This document shows, one piece after another, positions 47,909 to 60,431 of a stretch of 64,000 bases of DNA (its first letter is position 1; each line of letters opens with the position of its first letter). Under the pieces are notes generated by a model. It saw nothing but the letters and a program-made list of their open reading frames with translations, was not told the DNA's origin and did no database searches. A program made the position numbers and the translations under genes. The DNA comes from Lyophyllum atratum (lineage: Eukaryota > Basidiomycota > Agaricomycetes > Agaricales > Lyophyllaceae): positions 1,054,001-1,118,000 of the forward strand of contig JACGCN010000008.1 of assembly GCA_014905825.1 (NCBI GenBank), written 5' to 3'.

Positions 47909-49241
47909 TTGGTGATGATGCACACGGGGCACCTAGGTAGGGACGACAGCGTTGTGATGCGCTGGCACCATGCCCTGCACCCCTCTGTCCATTACCACAA
48001 TCCACGAAACGGCCTTCCTCGCTGCTCCCAGCACTTTATCCACCCAACCCACGCGATCTTGCTGCGAGATGGCGATGAGAGCTGCTCTTGGACATCGCGG
48101 GACCACCGCAAGAACAGATACAAGGATCTCGCGCCATCACAGAGCAGACGATCAGGATCGAACGTCTTCCAGCGTCTTGGGCATATGACCCGGCTCGAGT
48201 ACTGGAATGTCAGCTGGTGGGTCGCAATCGTAAGACTCCCGTTTTCCCTAGACTTGTTGCTGTCAGCTCATGCGTCTTGCTACGTCGCGCAGTTATTCAC
48301 CCTTGGGAGTATCGTCTGGGTAATCAACGGCTTCGTTGCTTTCCTCCCCAACATTGACTCCCAGGTCCCGGAGTCCGATTCCAGCATCGGCTGGACTGCA
48401 TGGCTAGGGGCTACTATCTTCGAAATTGGCTCGATCTTCGGGATCCTCGAGGCTTGGAATCGTGAGGATGCCGCAGAATTTGGGTGGAACGTCCGTCAGT
48501 ACCTCCACCATCCCAAGTCGTCCAACCCCGACCACGAACGCCCGTCGTCGTCTGATCGCGACAAGTCTGAATACCCCGGTAAACCACCTACGCGCTGGAT
48601 ATGGTTCTCTGCAGATACGAAGTATCTCCACGAGCTCGGGTTCCTTGCGGCATTTTCACAGCTGTGCGCAGCGACCATCTTCTGGATTAGCGGGTAGGTG
48701 CCGCGTTTCCTTTCTCTGCGTGGGCTTCGAGTATTGAATAGATTTGAGTAGATGGACCGCAATACCCAGCATCCAGGCGGCGATTAGTGAAGATACTGGA
48801 GTGCTAGATGGCGTGTTCTGGACGCCGCAAGTGCTTGGCGGCCTTGGATTTATGATCAGCGCGTGGGTCTTTCTTAGTCTTCATCTTCTCCGAGTCGTTG
48901 CGCATCGTGATTCTGACTCTGCTTTCGATCCCTCGTCAGCACGTTTATTATGCTCGAAGCCCAACAAAAATGGTATAAACCTGATATTCGCTCCTTAGGC
49001 TGGCATGTTGGCTGTACGTCCCTCTTCTATCCACCCTCCTGCATCGTCTGATTTGTGGCTTGCTTGTGGAGTCTGGAACTTCATTGGCGCTGTGGGCTTC
49101 ATGCTATGCGGCGCGCTAGGGTATGCCGCAGAGGCCAGCTCTAAGGCAAATTATCAAAGCTCGTTGTCGACGTTCTGGGGTGGGTGGGCGTTCTTGATCG
49201 GGAGTGTGATACAGTGGTATGAGGCTGTGAATAGTGTTTGA
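47909..49241 (+). CDS. Fungal multi-spanning integral membrane protein
   Basis: Exons give about 380-400 residues with at least five hydrophobic helices: EYWNVSWWVAI joined to LFTLGSIVWVINGFVAFLPN, TAWLGATIFEIGSIFGILEA, LGFLAAFSQLCAATIFWISG, GVFWTPQVLGGLGFMISATF, and FIGAVGFMLCGALGYAAEAS to GGWAFLIGSVIQWYEAVNSV. The pieces MLEAQQKWYKPDIRSLGWHV and CGVWNFIGAVGF recall a family of unnamed fungal membrane proteins. A cytosolic loop of about 60 residues is Ser/Asp-rich. No transport motif was recognised, so no function is given. The start is uncertain: ATGs at 47909 and 47957 are both in frame with IHPTHAILLRDGDESCSW. Confidence 0.75.
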
Positions 49242-49613
49242 GATTCGACTGAGACTTCATGTTTCAACGAGTTCCGCAAGGTAGCACCGTGTTTTTGGGA
49301 TCGGTATGACATGGAACGCGACCGGGCTACGAGGACGCAACCGTTCATATACCTATTATACATGCGCAATAGGATTGAATAAAGTCTGGGTAGCGCGGTT
49401 TTGTCAATGTACTCTGGGAATGTGTCTTCATGATCTGTGTACTGTAGTCCCCACTCAAGTCCCTGATCTTTACCACTCATCATGATTGTACAACGGCCTC
49501 TCCACCCACATAGATACACAACACTTCAAGCCTCCGACAGCCCTTTTGCCCCCATTTTCTAGTACAACCCCGCCTACAACCATAAGGTCCACCCACCCCC
49601 ACCTTTCGTCTCC
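49242..49613. other. Convergent intergenic region
   Basis: The stretch lies between the 3' ends of the membrane protein (plus) and the SAP-BTB gene (minus). It holds both 3' flanks; no exon seen. Confidence 0.4.
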
Positions 49614-51112
49614 TTATTCAAGCCCAAACCATCCATCCAGCTTCCTCCACACCCTCAACAACTCCCGCAGCCACATCTCCCTCAACCTCTCCACGCACGC
49701 TCTGCAAAACACCTGCGCCCAAGGCAGCAGCCTCAACTCCCACAGTCCACAAACCGGATCGTATCGGTATTTCTTGACGATGCCAAGCTCTCCGATGACT
49801 TTTCTATACACTTCAGAGGTGCGCGCAGGGCTCGTTGCTGTGCACGCAACCCCGTCTGAGGTGGTATTGGAGGCCTGCGCGCAGAGTGGTAGCTCAGCCG
49901 AGTCAGTGGCTTTGTTCCAAGTATTGGTCAGCTGCTCGCGAGCGTAGACGAGCGCACTGAGCTCATGGGCAGTGAGGAGTGGCGCTGCGGATCCTGAGGG
50001 TGCCGGTTTAGGCTGGCCGAAGCCTTCGAGGCGTACGAGTTCGTACATCGCGCGTTTAAGGATAGGGGACAGCCCATACTGCCGAGCGAGGATAATGCTC
50101 TCGGTTGCGTGGGGTATGGGAACGGTGGTCAGCTTTGCGACACGCGGAGACCACATGGTGTGCAGGCATTCAGAGGCATAAGATTTGTATTTTTTGGCGG
50201 AGAGGGCGGTGGAGACGCGTAAGATGGAGGTAATGGTTTGGAAGGAGGGTTGGGTGTGGGCGTAGGTGCTGATTGGAAGGAGAGTAAGTCAAGGAGGATG
50301 ATGAAGTAGGAAATGGCGTACATGGCGTTGTCGAAGGCGTCCAGGAATATTTCGAAATCGCGAGCGTCAAAACCCATACCGTCAAGATGATATAGTGGCA
50401 AATTACCAACCGAATGTCCATGCGTGAGTGTGTTTCGAAACCATCCGCTTTGTCGTGCGAGGACGGCATGATACAGTTTAAACTGAAATCCACCCACTTG
50501 AACGAAAATATCACCATTGGGGTACCAGTGCACCGGATGTTTCTTCTTGGGCCCGCTCTTCGCACGTGGAGCCTTAGCCGTCACTTTGGGAGGAGGAGGA
50601 GGAGATCGTGCCAAGGTTGGCATATACATGGCTGCGGTCCGCGGCTGCTTGCCAAGTATATCATTATTGGAGCGTATGCAATGAGGATTTTGAGGAGGAG
50701 GTGATTGGTGGGATGACGACGCGTATGCTGGCGGGCAATTTCTCTGTCTGAATAGGGATGGCAGAGCCTCTAGACGTGCTAGGACATCCTGCTTCGTGCC
50801 CGACGTGCTAAGGCCGTGAGCTATGCACAGGGCATCAAGGTCTTGCCTATCAAGCAGACTGAGGGCATATTTGTCGTGCAGGTGAAATTGCGTCGGGTCG
50901 AAGATCGTCGCGTCTGTTTCCTCGATTTGTGCTGTCTGTGTCGGTGTGGAAGCGCTAGGTCGCGTTAGGTTATAATGAGTGGTCGAGTAGGGTGGTAAAG
51001 AGACTATTTGAGAAGAAGGAGCTGTGAGTGTGTTAGACCTCACTCTCTTTGTGGGTTTCTCAAGGGTCAAATCGATGTTCTCTTTCCGTTTGTTGGTCAC
51101 GGCAGAGTTCAT
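49614..51112 (-). CDS. SAP-motif plus BTB/POZ-type protein (BTB copy A)
   Basis: Two exons give about 480 residues. The basic, Ser-rich head (NKRKENIDLTLEKPTKRVRS) looks nuclear. At about residues 85-117, LDRQDLDALCIAHGLSTSGT followed by KQDVLARLEAL is a clear SAP DNA-binding helix-turn-helix. A proline-rich linker leads to a fungal BTB-type domain: HWYPNGDIFVQVGGFQFKLY, HAVLARQSGWFRNTLTHGHS and NLPLYHLDGMGFDARDFEIF. Exon 2, joined as NAITYAHTQPSFQTITSILR, carries the helical C-terminal part (SPILKRAMYELVRLEGFGQP). The end has a four-Cys patch (CGLW, CRAC). A chromatin or transcription role is plausible but inferred only from domains. It belongs to a three-member local family. Confidence 0.83.
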
Positions 51113-51439
51113 TGTTGCTAGGACTGATACTAGTGGTGGTACGAATCAAAACGCTTCCAAGTTCTCACTGTCCGTAATATTTAAACATGATCGCGTATAG
51201 TAACATCACGTGGGTTGTGATGTGCGTTACTAGAACTGGCGACTCTGGACTCAGAGATCAGATACGACAGGACAACGAACTCAACATCTATGGTGATTGG
51301 TATGGATAGTCTATTGTTCGTCGACGTAATGCCTGTGTGAACTGAGTACTCCTTCGATGGTGGAATTCCGGACACTCGTGAGCTACTCCCGGCCGTGGAT
51401 GAGGATACTTACATCACGCGCATCAAGGTTTGGAACCGG
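51113..51439. other. Promoter of BTB copy A, abutting a pseudogene
   Basis: No exon recognised. The stretch lies upstream of the gene starting at 51112 and downstream of the decayed BTB copy. Confidence 0.35.
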
Positions 51440-52115
51440 TCACCGGAAGTGCCCCCACCTGACGGGGGTTAGGATGGCCGAAGACTTCAAATCGGACGAT
51501 CTCGTACAGAAGGCGCTTGGGAATGAATGTAAGGTTGTAGACCACGATACTCTCTCTCGGTCGCGCGTTGCGCGTGGGAAGGGGGTTTCGACCTTGCGGG
51601 TGTTGGAGAATGCATGACTCTAAGTCACGTACAAGCGTAACTTCTGAACTCGGGGGGAGAGCGGCAGAGGAGCGCAGAATGGATGCAGTGTCGGCAAAAG
51701 TGTGTCTGGTGTGGACATACATGCTGTGGAACTGTGTTAGTGGGAATGACAGAAAAACGGAAGGGTCATACATATCGTGTCGAAGCCGTACAAGAGCAGC
51801 TCGAAGTCGTGACCAAGTCGTGACCCTTAACAGCGATCCCATCCAGATGACAAAGTGGCAAATTACGAATATGGGTCGTTTGATTATCCGTGCTCGATCC
51901 AGCTTTTGAAAAATGGGATGAAGGAGAAATATGGGGGTGTGATTGATAAGGCAGCTTTCAAGCGCCCGGCGGGGGGTAGGATCGAGCAAAGCTTGGTCCA
52001 CTAGATTAGATATGACAGTCTCATTGATACCCTTCGCTCCGAGGCCAAGCAATGCAGAATCCTTGAGCTGCGGTTCCAGCAGCGACGGAATAGCATTAGT
52101 GCCCCGCAGCTTCAC
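51440..52115 (-). pseudogene. Decayed SAP-BTB paralogue (BTB copy B)
   Basis: Pieces homologous to the two flanking BTB genes occur in order but in different frames: a SAP-like LKDSALLGLGAKGINETVIS, then NLPLCHLDGI (compare NLPLYHLDGM), DFELLLYGFDTICM, YVHTRHTFADTASILRSSAA and KRLLYEIVRFEVFGHPNP. The front half of the BTB domain (the HWxxDGxxxIQ segment) is missing, and frame shifts separate the remaining motifs. An uninterrupted frame (51423-52115) spans the region but only parts of it align. This is best read as a pseudogene of the cluster. Confidence 0.75.
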
Positions 52116-52350
52116 CCCTTGTCTGAATACTCATCGTCTGAGTCGACATCTGGGTCAGCTTTTTTTCAGCTTGTCTTCTCTGCTAAAGAGAAGCGTACGC
52201 GGCCAGAGCCCTCTATATAACGGTCTGTTGCTGGTCAGGAGGAACGAACTTCGAAGACAAGTCGAAAGGGGGTGGGAAATAGTGCGCGTAACGTCACGTG
52301 AGTGTGATTCCCTTGCAATTCAAACGACCGCCACCGTGACTGACGCGACG
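52116..52350. promoter_or_regulatory. Upstream region of BTB copy C
   Basis: Short region between the decayed copy B (minus) and gene C (plus). CTATATAAC at about 52212-52220 is a TATA-like sequence some 135 bases before the ATG at 52351. Confidence 0.35.
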
Positions 52351-54667
52351 ATGGACAGTAGCCCGCGATCGGAGCCGCCAAACTTCACGGTGACGCAACT
52401 GCAGGACGAAGGAGAGGATACATCAGGCGAGAACTCGGATTTCGACCGCGGTGACCGTGGTGAGTTTGGTTTTCTTTGATGCCATGATCCACAGTGGTTT
52501 CAAAATTGAAACGGCTTTGCAGGCACGAGCCCAGAACCCGATGTCGATGAATTAGAATCCGAAGCTTCGGCAGCAGGCATGGGTAACGTCCCATCGACAT
52601 ACCAGAGAGAACAACTCACTGGTGAGAATATAATCTATTCTGTCTCTCAAGAATCTCTGAAATGTGACCTGATTGTGTAGCTGTCATTGATAGCATCCCA
52701 CAAGCGCCAACGAACCATTCTAGGTCTTCTTCGCTACGGTTTCCCTCCGATGAATCTGCTCCGGCATCACCAGAGTCATTGCCTGATAAAACCAACGAAC
52801 CCCAAACACCGGAACGGAAATCCTCCCGACCGAATACTGCATCTCCCTCACCGCAAGCATCGTCCTCCAAGGAACCTGATGGACCAAATCGTCGCACTGC
52901 TCGATTCAGTTGCACAACCTCTCCTGCTCAAGACGTACAGCTCAACGCGCCTCCTGAAACACCAAGGCCGTTCCCCCTTTCTCCTCCACAACCATCACAA
53001 GCCCTCGACCCCTCCCCCCCTTCTCTGCCTTCACCCGAACCGTCAACCGCATCGGACTGGGACGAGATGATGCCCAGCGTGGAAGATATGCTATCAATGA
53101 CCCAACCGAGCTATAATTCCCCCACACAAAGCCAATCAAAGGCGAGCAAAGGCAGGTCTAGGACGGCGACAGAGAACAGCATGGATATCGACACTACTAA
53201 GGCACCGAGGCCAAGTCCAGTAAAACGCCAAAGGCCCGAAACTCCTCCCCTACCGAAATCATCTTGGAAGAAGCCAAAAGTTGAAGAGACGGAAGAGGCA
53301 GAACCGATACATTACATTGAGATTTTAGACTCTTCGAGTGGGTCGGAGCGGGAGGAGCCTCGACATTCAAGAAACAGTGCGTTTCATTCTGTTACAGATT
53401 ATGAGCAGACACTGACCCTTCCTTCCAGCCGAGCCCAAATCGAAGTCAAGACGTGCCCTGCCCTCTCAGACGAAAGGTAGCCAGAAGGCCAGGCGGAAGC
53501 GCACGCCCTCTCCCGTCGCATCCGCATCTACCTCAAGGCAGCCCTTCCAACAGCGGCCTGTTACCCCGCCTCGCAAACCTCCACGCAAACGTGCCAAAGC
53601 CGGGTCCTATACAAAACATCCGGTCCACTGGCACCTGGACGGCAGCGTCCTCATCCAAATCGGAAGCATGCGTTTCAAACTCCACCGCAGTGTCCTCGTG
53701 CGTCACTCTGAATGGTTTCAACATACATTTGAGCGCGGGGAAGACGCGCCAGAGCGAGCGTCGGAGCTTGTTGACAACTTGCCGCTGTACTATCTTGATG
53801 GACTTGGTGTAGACCCTCACAACTTTTCCGTGCTACTGCATGCCCTGGACGACGCTATGTATGCCCCTTCTTCTCCCTTCCCTGCTACAAACTGACGGAC
53901 TCATTCTTCTCGCTCCCAGTACCTATGTTGAGACAGAGCCCCCCTTCGCCACCATCGCCTCCATCCTACTCGCCTCCTCTGCTCTTACGTTCACAAAATT
54001 CGAGGCCTACGCCATCCGCTACCTCGAAACCATGTGGTCCCCGGACCTCGCAGACCTCACCAAGACAGCCATCCCATACGCCTTCGAAAGCATGATCCTC
54101 GCTCGGGAATGCGCCCTCTTCTCTGTCCTCAAGCGCGTCATGTACGAGCTCGTCCGCATGCAGGGATTTGGCCAGCCGGCTCCAACCCCTGACAACCGCG
54201 CACCGGCAGTGACTCTCAACGCGCAGGACTTGAATACACTTCTACATGCTCGTGAGAAGCTCATGACCGTGTGGACCGCTGCCGCGGACCCCGACGAGTT
54301 CCCGCCTTGCGCTGCCGAGCCCGAGCCCCTCCCCCAGGCTGGTGTACCACCTCCTGGCGCTGCCACCCACGATGCACGACAGATCCTTGCCTCCGATGCT
54401 CCTGCAGCTGCGAATTCCCCGGCTCTGCCCCGACCGTGCACAGCGACCAGCCGGGTAGACTCCAAACTGGCGCATGATAACCTTATCAAGACAACTGGCA
54501 TTCTCAAGGCATTCCGATGGGACCCGCTGTGTGGATTGCAGGCGATGATAGAAGCGCCGTGGGACACGGAGGGGTTTTGTGAGGCGTGCGTGGAGAACAG
54601 GAGGGAGGTGTGGGAGGGGGAGAGGGAGAGGGTGTGGGAGGAGTTGGATGAGTGGTTTGGGCTGTGA
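52351..54667 (+). CDS. BTB/POZ-type protein with long disordered head (BTB copy C)
   Basis: Five exons give about 650 residues. The first 330 or so are disordered, rich in Ser, Pro and Glu, with basic nuclear-localisation-like patches (SPVKRQRPETPP; RKPPRKRAKAG). The BTB-type domain reads HPVHWHLDGSVLIQIGSMRF, KLHRSVLVRHSEWFQHTFER and NLPLYYLDGLGVDPHNFSVL. TYVETEPPFATIASILLASS and MILARECALFSVLKRVMYEL follow, and the C-terminus CGLQAMIEAPW..CEACVEN matches copy A's four-Cys patch. Unlike copy A no SAP motif is visible. The WEGERERVWEELDEWFGL ending is shared in form with copy A (WFGL). The two live copies diverge from a shared upstream side with the pseudogene between. Confidence 0.83.
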
Positions 54668-55814
54668 ACTGACTCGGGTAATTTGGGCACATCGTTTATG
54701 GGATGGCAAAGTTAGAGTGTGAGATGGAAGGGCTGTTACGATGATAGGAGCGCGATGGCGTCTGAGCTCTGCAGGGTGGGTCTGGATGGGATATAATACT
54801 GATACATACACTTTGCTACATACCTCTAATACGTTCCATTGCTCACCTTATGATAGCTATTGGAAGAATCACGATGACTAAATTGCCCGCGCGTTCTTGC
54901 TTGACTGCAATTCAGACCCTCGAGGCCTATTCCAACTTCGATAAGTTATTCTTGGTAGGTCCATTGGATAAGGAGGGAAGACTATGCTGCAAATGGTCCG
55001 ATCCAAAATCCTTAAAATCGTCACGACCGATTTGCCCGATTTCTGTACAGCATAGTCCTCCCTCCTATTGGATACAGCCGCTTTTTTAAACTCCCCTTCA
55101 ATTGATCTGTGTGCAGTGATATCTGCAGCATCACGGTTCACCATGTTTACATCCTTCACAATTTCCTCGAGACGTCAAAAGACGCCGAAGACGAACTCGA
55201 CGTTTTCTTGATTGCCATTCTCAACAATCAAATCAACGTTGCACGTCTTCCTTATCGCACTAACAATTTTGACAGTGAAGTCTCCTCCATCCGATCGATA
55301 CGGCGTGCCTTGTTCCACGCTTTGCAGTCTTACGACAGATAGCGAAGGGCGAGCATGAGAAGCGTAGACCCCGCGATATGTTACGCACGCAGAGTCCCAA
55401 CGGATGACATTTGTCAATTTTTTCAGGACACTATGCGGCACAAGGCTCCGCGAACCTGAGCTATCACTACCGTTCCGGGGATGAAACGAACCTATCTCTT
55501 GTCTACACAGTCAAAGCTGTCACCTTAAAGGAATATGTACAATCCCGTCATGGACAGTTTGCCCTCGGTCAATGTCAGGTCGGACAGCTTCGGCGTTGCG
55601 GTGACTTCTACAATCATCATCCATCATCAGAAACCGAGCAGATGTGACATCGACTTGGTGCGCTTCTTCGCCAGTCGAAAAGCAGCATCATATAGACTCA
55701 AGTTGTGGGGTAGGTTTTTCTGCACACCTATCATCCTCTCACCTCGTCGTGAGTGGGTTAAAATCCATATCGACCCCCTTCTACAGTTTCTAAGCCCTTG
55801 ACGCAACTCCACTA
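54668..55814. other. Intergenic with an inverted-repeat element
   Basis: No recognisable exon. The frames at 55109-55342 and 55411-55801 have no domain. A hairpin-forming element is listed separately. Confidence 0.45.
54961..55074. repeat. Inverted repeat of about 114 bases, MITE-like hairpin
   Basis: The left arm (54961-54989) carries AAGGAGGGAAGACTATGCTG and the right arm (55048-55074) carries CAGCATAGTCCTCCCTCCTA, its reverse complement with one or two mismatches; ATTGGATA lies at the outer end of both arms, though in direct orientation. A roughly 58-base centre separates the arms. It may be a short non-autonomous element or an intrinsic hairpin. No target-site duplication was established. 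Confidence 0.75.
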
Positions 55815-57495
55815 ATGACTTCCATGACTGCCTTACCGCCCATTCCACAGACTATTGCTTCTATGTGAGTTTCTCACCAAGCTCATATAACTTTATTCCG
55901 TAATCGCGTTTTGTTGCTAGAGCGGGCCCTCCGGTGAGCTCCGTCATCTATTGGACTAACTACTGTCAAACCTATACCGCACCGCCAGCTTGTTGGAATC
56001 ATGCTCAACTGGTTTTTGTATGGCATTCTGGTCACTCAAACTTGTATGATCTTGCTTGAAGTGTATCGGCATCATATTAATCGCAATCTAGTACAGATGT
56101 GAATGCTCAATGCTTTCCCGATGACAAGAAGAAGATCAAATTCCTTGGTGTGTGGAAACATCCTCCCAGATATACTCGACACCGATATGGCATACCCCTT
56201 GCCTCTAGTCTACGGCATTTTCGCTCTGGATACCATCCAATCAATCCTTTCCACGGCAGACGCATTCCACTGGTTCGCCGAGGGCTACGGAAATATGCTC
56301 TTTCTAGCCGACCCCCATATCTCGCCGCTTGGTGTGCCAATCCTGGGTGCGATAATTGCGTTTATTGTCCAAGTATTCTTCTGCTGGAGGATCTGGATAT
56401 TGGGGAAATCAATGGGGCTTCCAATCTTGGTTTCCCTGGTTTGTATATCAAAATGCTCAGGAGCTGCTGTGTTCAAACTCGGGTCTTTAGACTTCCTTAG
56501 CTGGGGTGGGTGGTGGGTTTGCCGTAGGGATTGGGGTATGATATTTTCTACGTCCTTGCGGCTTTTAAGATGACCATGCCATGCTCCTAGGCATTTCAGC
56601 TTGGAGATCTTACCCTCTTAAACAAGCTTACCGTACAATTCTGCGTGAGAGACCTTCAGAATTGTTCTATCGATCCCTCTTCTCATCCGAATTGTAGTTT
56701 TGGCTAGGTGGCAGCGCCTTGGCAGACACACTGATCGCGATAATCATGACCTGGCTAGTAAGTTACTTGCTCGTCGCAGGACCGTTTGCATCATAAATCT
56801 ATATCCCCAGCTTCTAAGGGCGAAAAGCCGTTCGGAACACCAGAATACGGACAACATTCTTGTCAAAATTGTACGTCTCACCGTGGAGACAAACACAGTT
56901 ACAGGTTTGCATTCCACAGGAGGACTCGGGCTTTTCCAGTACTGACGCAGATGCACCAGCTTCAGTTGCAATTGTCGCACTGGTCTGCCTCTTGGCAGTA
57001 AATGTAAGAATTCTGAGTCTTCGCGTTTCAGCAATGCTGATTTATCACATCCTCAGGGCCCTGACTCCACGGCTTCTGTGGCTCCGTAAGGTTTATTCCT
57101 CGAAAGTCGATTTCCCCGCTAACCAAAGATCACAGTGGTTATGTCCTTGCCAAGCTGTGAGTCATATAGAAGCATCCCTACGGTCAGCAACCTAATAGCT
57201 GTCTTACAGTTACTCAAACACGCTCATGGCAGTATTCAATAACCGCGTGTACATGTCAGGGAATGGCCTCGCTCTGCGTCTCAGTGGTCAAGACAACACC
57301 ACCGTTAGCGGTATGAGGTTCGGAGAGCTGACAACAAGCAGAAGTCACCAAACAAAAACTGGATATCGCCAGGGGCCGCATCGCCTTCAAGTTTTTCAAG
57401 AGACGGAAACTACGAGCGACCTTCCAATGAAGGATTTTGAGGTGAAGCCATCGCCTGTATTGTGGTCCTATGATTGTCTGACACAAACACTATAA
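55815..57495 (+). CDS. DUF6534-type multi-spanning membrane protein (copy C)
   Basis: The start at 55815 gives MTSMTALPPIPQTIASIAGP, then PLVGIMLNWFLYGILVTQTY and VNAQCFPDDKKKIKFLVYGI. FALDTIQSILSTADAFHWFA and IIAFIVQVFFCWRIWILGKS follow, then VWLGGSALADTLIAIIMTWL and near the end YSNTLMAVFNNRVYMSG, the family hallmark. At least seven introns are used. One acceptor (TAGTACAG) must be chosen over a closer TAG to hold frame. The polar tail of about 80 residues ends at 57495. This copy resembles copy A more than copy B in its opening and its YSN segment. Function unknown. Confidence 0.83.
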
Positions 57496-58031
57496 GATGT
57501 CGAAGGCTAGTGTTTGACGATGCATTAGAGTCGTATCTCTCTGCCGTCAGTATTCCGTTGAAGGAATGAATTGTAGGGGATGAATATAATTCCATATTCG
57601 CGGCCAGTCTGGTATTTCCTAAATGACTGCGGCTTTAGGTACCAGGGGTACTACTGGGTACACCCTACCCCTCGGGCGCTTGAAATAAATCTCTCGTCTG
57701 GAAGCCACCAACGATGTCCGAGGGCGTCTGTCTTTCGACCGATCGAGGCGAACTTAGCAAACTTCTCAATTGCTCATTGATAGCTCTAGGGTAAACTAAG
57801 TTAGAAAGAGGCATATTGATGAATGGTAGACAGCTACCTGCTTTCCAGCTAAATTGATATTGATACCATCGCACTCGTAGTGGAGGAGGAGGAGGCGTTA
57901 GTGACATCGGGGATGACTTCGGCCAGTTCGGATTCCGGAACGCTATTCTGCTGCCGCATCAATGCCATCAGCGCCAAGTACGGTGGCACCGCCACAGTAC
58001 TGACTCTTTATTTCATTTCTGCTTTGCTTTC
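57496..58031. other. Intergenic, nothing recognised
   Basis: No exon recognised. The stretch holds the copy C 3' flank and the phosphatase promoter. Confidence 0.4.
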
Positions 58032-60431
58032 ATGACCCCTCCGAGAAGACCTTTCTTGAGCTTCCTGACATCTATTACATTTACGGTCTTTCTTCTCTGT
58101 GCTCCCTATCCAGCCTACTCAACCACCGCACACGCGCCCAACGTCAACGCGATACCCGCTGCAGCACACGACCCCGGTAGCTCCATGGTCTTCGGCGCGA
58201 CGAAACCGTCTGAAGCAGGAAGGATACATACGTATCGAACGCCGCAGGTCCCGTTCGATACAGAGAACTACCCTATTGCACCCAACACCCTTGAACTTGA
58301 CCAGGTGCACGTTTACGTACGGCATGGTGAGGCTTCCCTTTTCCTCGTGTCTTCCTCATAATCGTGGCTCATGGTGTGCTTCCTCGTATGTGTATGTGCT
58401 TTTGGGTGGCGTTCGTACATCTGTCATCAATCTATAAATTGAATGTGACTTCGAATTTGGACTTGGGTTGGCACATGAAGGCGAACGAGCACCTGTCGGT
58501 GTGCGTCTTTCGAGTCCGCCGGCGTCAATCCCGGAGCATTGGATGATGTGTAAAACCTCAAGACAGTTCCACGCGGCCGTGACGAACGCTACAGAGGATG
58601 GTTTTTTGCGTTCGCGGAAGATGGTGGAACGTGTAGATGGATCAGCGGTGGAGGCGGAGTGGTGCGTGCTCTTTTTCATTCCGAGGAGTTCTGGCCTTAT
58701 TGACTACATCTGGGGACTTAGCCTACTTGGTGAACTTACCGACGTAGGGAGACAGGTATGCATCTACAACTTATTGGCTACCTGGAACGGTGTACTTATG
58801 GCGCAACAGTCAACGTACAACTTCGGCAAGTCCTTGCGAGAACTCTATGTTGACAGGTACTTCATCCTCCTTCCCCTTTGCCGTGCTTCTTACAGTTTGC
58901 CCTCATTCAGATTAGGGTTCCTCCCCGATAAGCTGTCCAAGAAGAATGAAGTCTATTTCCGGTGCGTGTTTTGAGCTTCTGCGTGTCATCAGTGCCTCTC
59001 AACGCCCTTTGCTTGTCTCGTAGGAGTACGAATATGCCGCGCACAATCGAGTCGTTGCAGCAGGTGGTGCACGGCCTATACCCCACAGAGAGATGCGGAA
59101 CAGACGCCGTTCCCAACATCCTCATCAGGTACTCTATCGCCTATCGCATATTGCTCAACGTCTGACGCCAAGATCATGTCTACGTCAGGAACGGGAAAGA
59201 TGAGAACCTGCTTGGAAATACGTACGCATGCAAACGTCTGGAAATCCTTCAGTTAGGTTTTGCTCAAGGTGAGGATATCTACGTCTTCTCTGCGAGGTCG
59301 CGGGGTATCTGATATGATCTGCAGCTGCCGCCAGCGCGTACAATCCCACTCTCGAGCCGCTAGACGGACGCCTTTCCAAGTACCTCGAAGGAAAACCCAT
59401 ACGGATCGACGGCAAGCCTAGGGCATCTGGCATCATGGATACGGTCTGGATTTCACATTATGCGATTGTGAAGAAAGCGCTCATTTCTGATCACTCTATT
59501 GGCAACTAGGTTCGCGCGGCAATCGCCCATGGCATCAAAGTGCCTCCTGAATTTGAAGATAAGGCTGTCGTTGACATCATCGTGCGTGGGCGTCATCTTC
59601 CAACCCTTAACGAATAATGTTTCTGATGCACGTATATTTCAGGAGAAAGCAGTCGTAAATGAGTGGTTCGCAGGCATGTCATTTCGAATCTATCTTTCAT
59701 TTTATTCTGACTGATTAACATCTACTCCCAGGGTGTGAGATTATCTCCGTTCTCATGCGGCACGCCGCCGGAGTAGTTATACTGATTTAAAGACATACAG
59801 ACAAGACCGAGGAGGTGCGTCGTCTGGGCATGGGCCGGCTCCTCGACGATATGACGCGCAAGATGCAAGACAAAGTCGACAAAGGCGCACAGAACCCGCT
59901 GAACATCCTTGTTCACGCCACACACGATACTGCCCTGGCGGCACTATGCTCGACGCTGGATGTGTTTGATGAGCAGTAAGTTGGCTTTCACCTTCATATG
60001 GAAGTGGAGTGATACTTGATGGAAGTGGAGTGTGGAGATTAAAGATCTGTGCTGATCCTATATTGTGTGCAGGTGGCCGGCATTCACTGCCTCAATCACG
60101 TTCGAGCTATTCAAGAGAAGGACAGAAACCACAACTGTAGGCGGCGCATCGTTGCCGCAGACGGTATTATCGAGCTTCAGATCGAAGCCTACGCCAGAAC
60201 ACTGTATGTTTCACCACGTGTTGCAGCTGTTGGGCAATGATTGACACGTCCGCAGTTGTGAGGATGCGATACCAGAACAAGAACCTGGCTATTCCATTCT
60301 GTGCGGGAGAAGGGAAACATCTACCTGGCTCACCCGAGTTCTGCACTTTCAAAGCGTTCCGCGAGCGCGTGAAGGACCTTACTCCGGTGGACTTCGAAGC
60401 CGAATGCGTGCCCGCTGGACGGTCGGGTTGA
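58032..60431 (+). CDS. Secreted histidine acid phosphatase
   Basis: About nine exons give roughly 500 residues. FLSFLTSITFTVFLLCAPYP is a signal peptide. The catalytic RHGERAPV motif is split by an intron after VHVYVRHG. Other family pieces are GRQSTYNFGKSLRELYVDRL, SKKNEVYFRSTNMPRTIESL (the S-T-x-x-P-R-T segment), and the proton-donor motif HATHDTALAALCSTLDVFDE. The C-terminal FCAGEGKHLPGSPEFCTFKA has paired cysteines. Such enzymes (branch 2 histidine phosphatases) release phosphate from monoesters outside the cell or in the vacuole. It resembles the acid phosphatase/ACP2 group more than classical phytases. Intact by exon joins. Confidence 0.85.
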
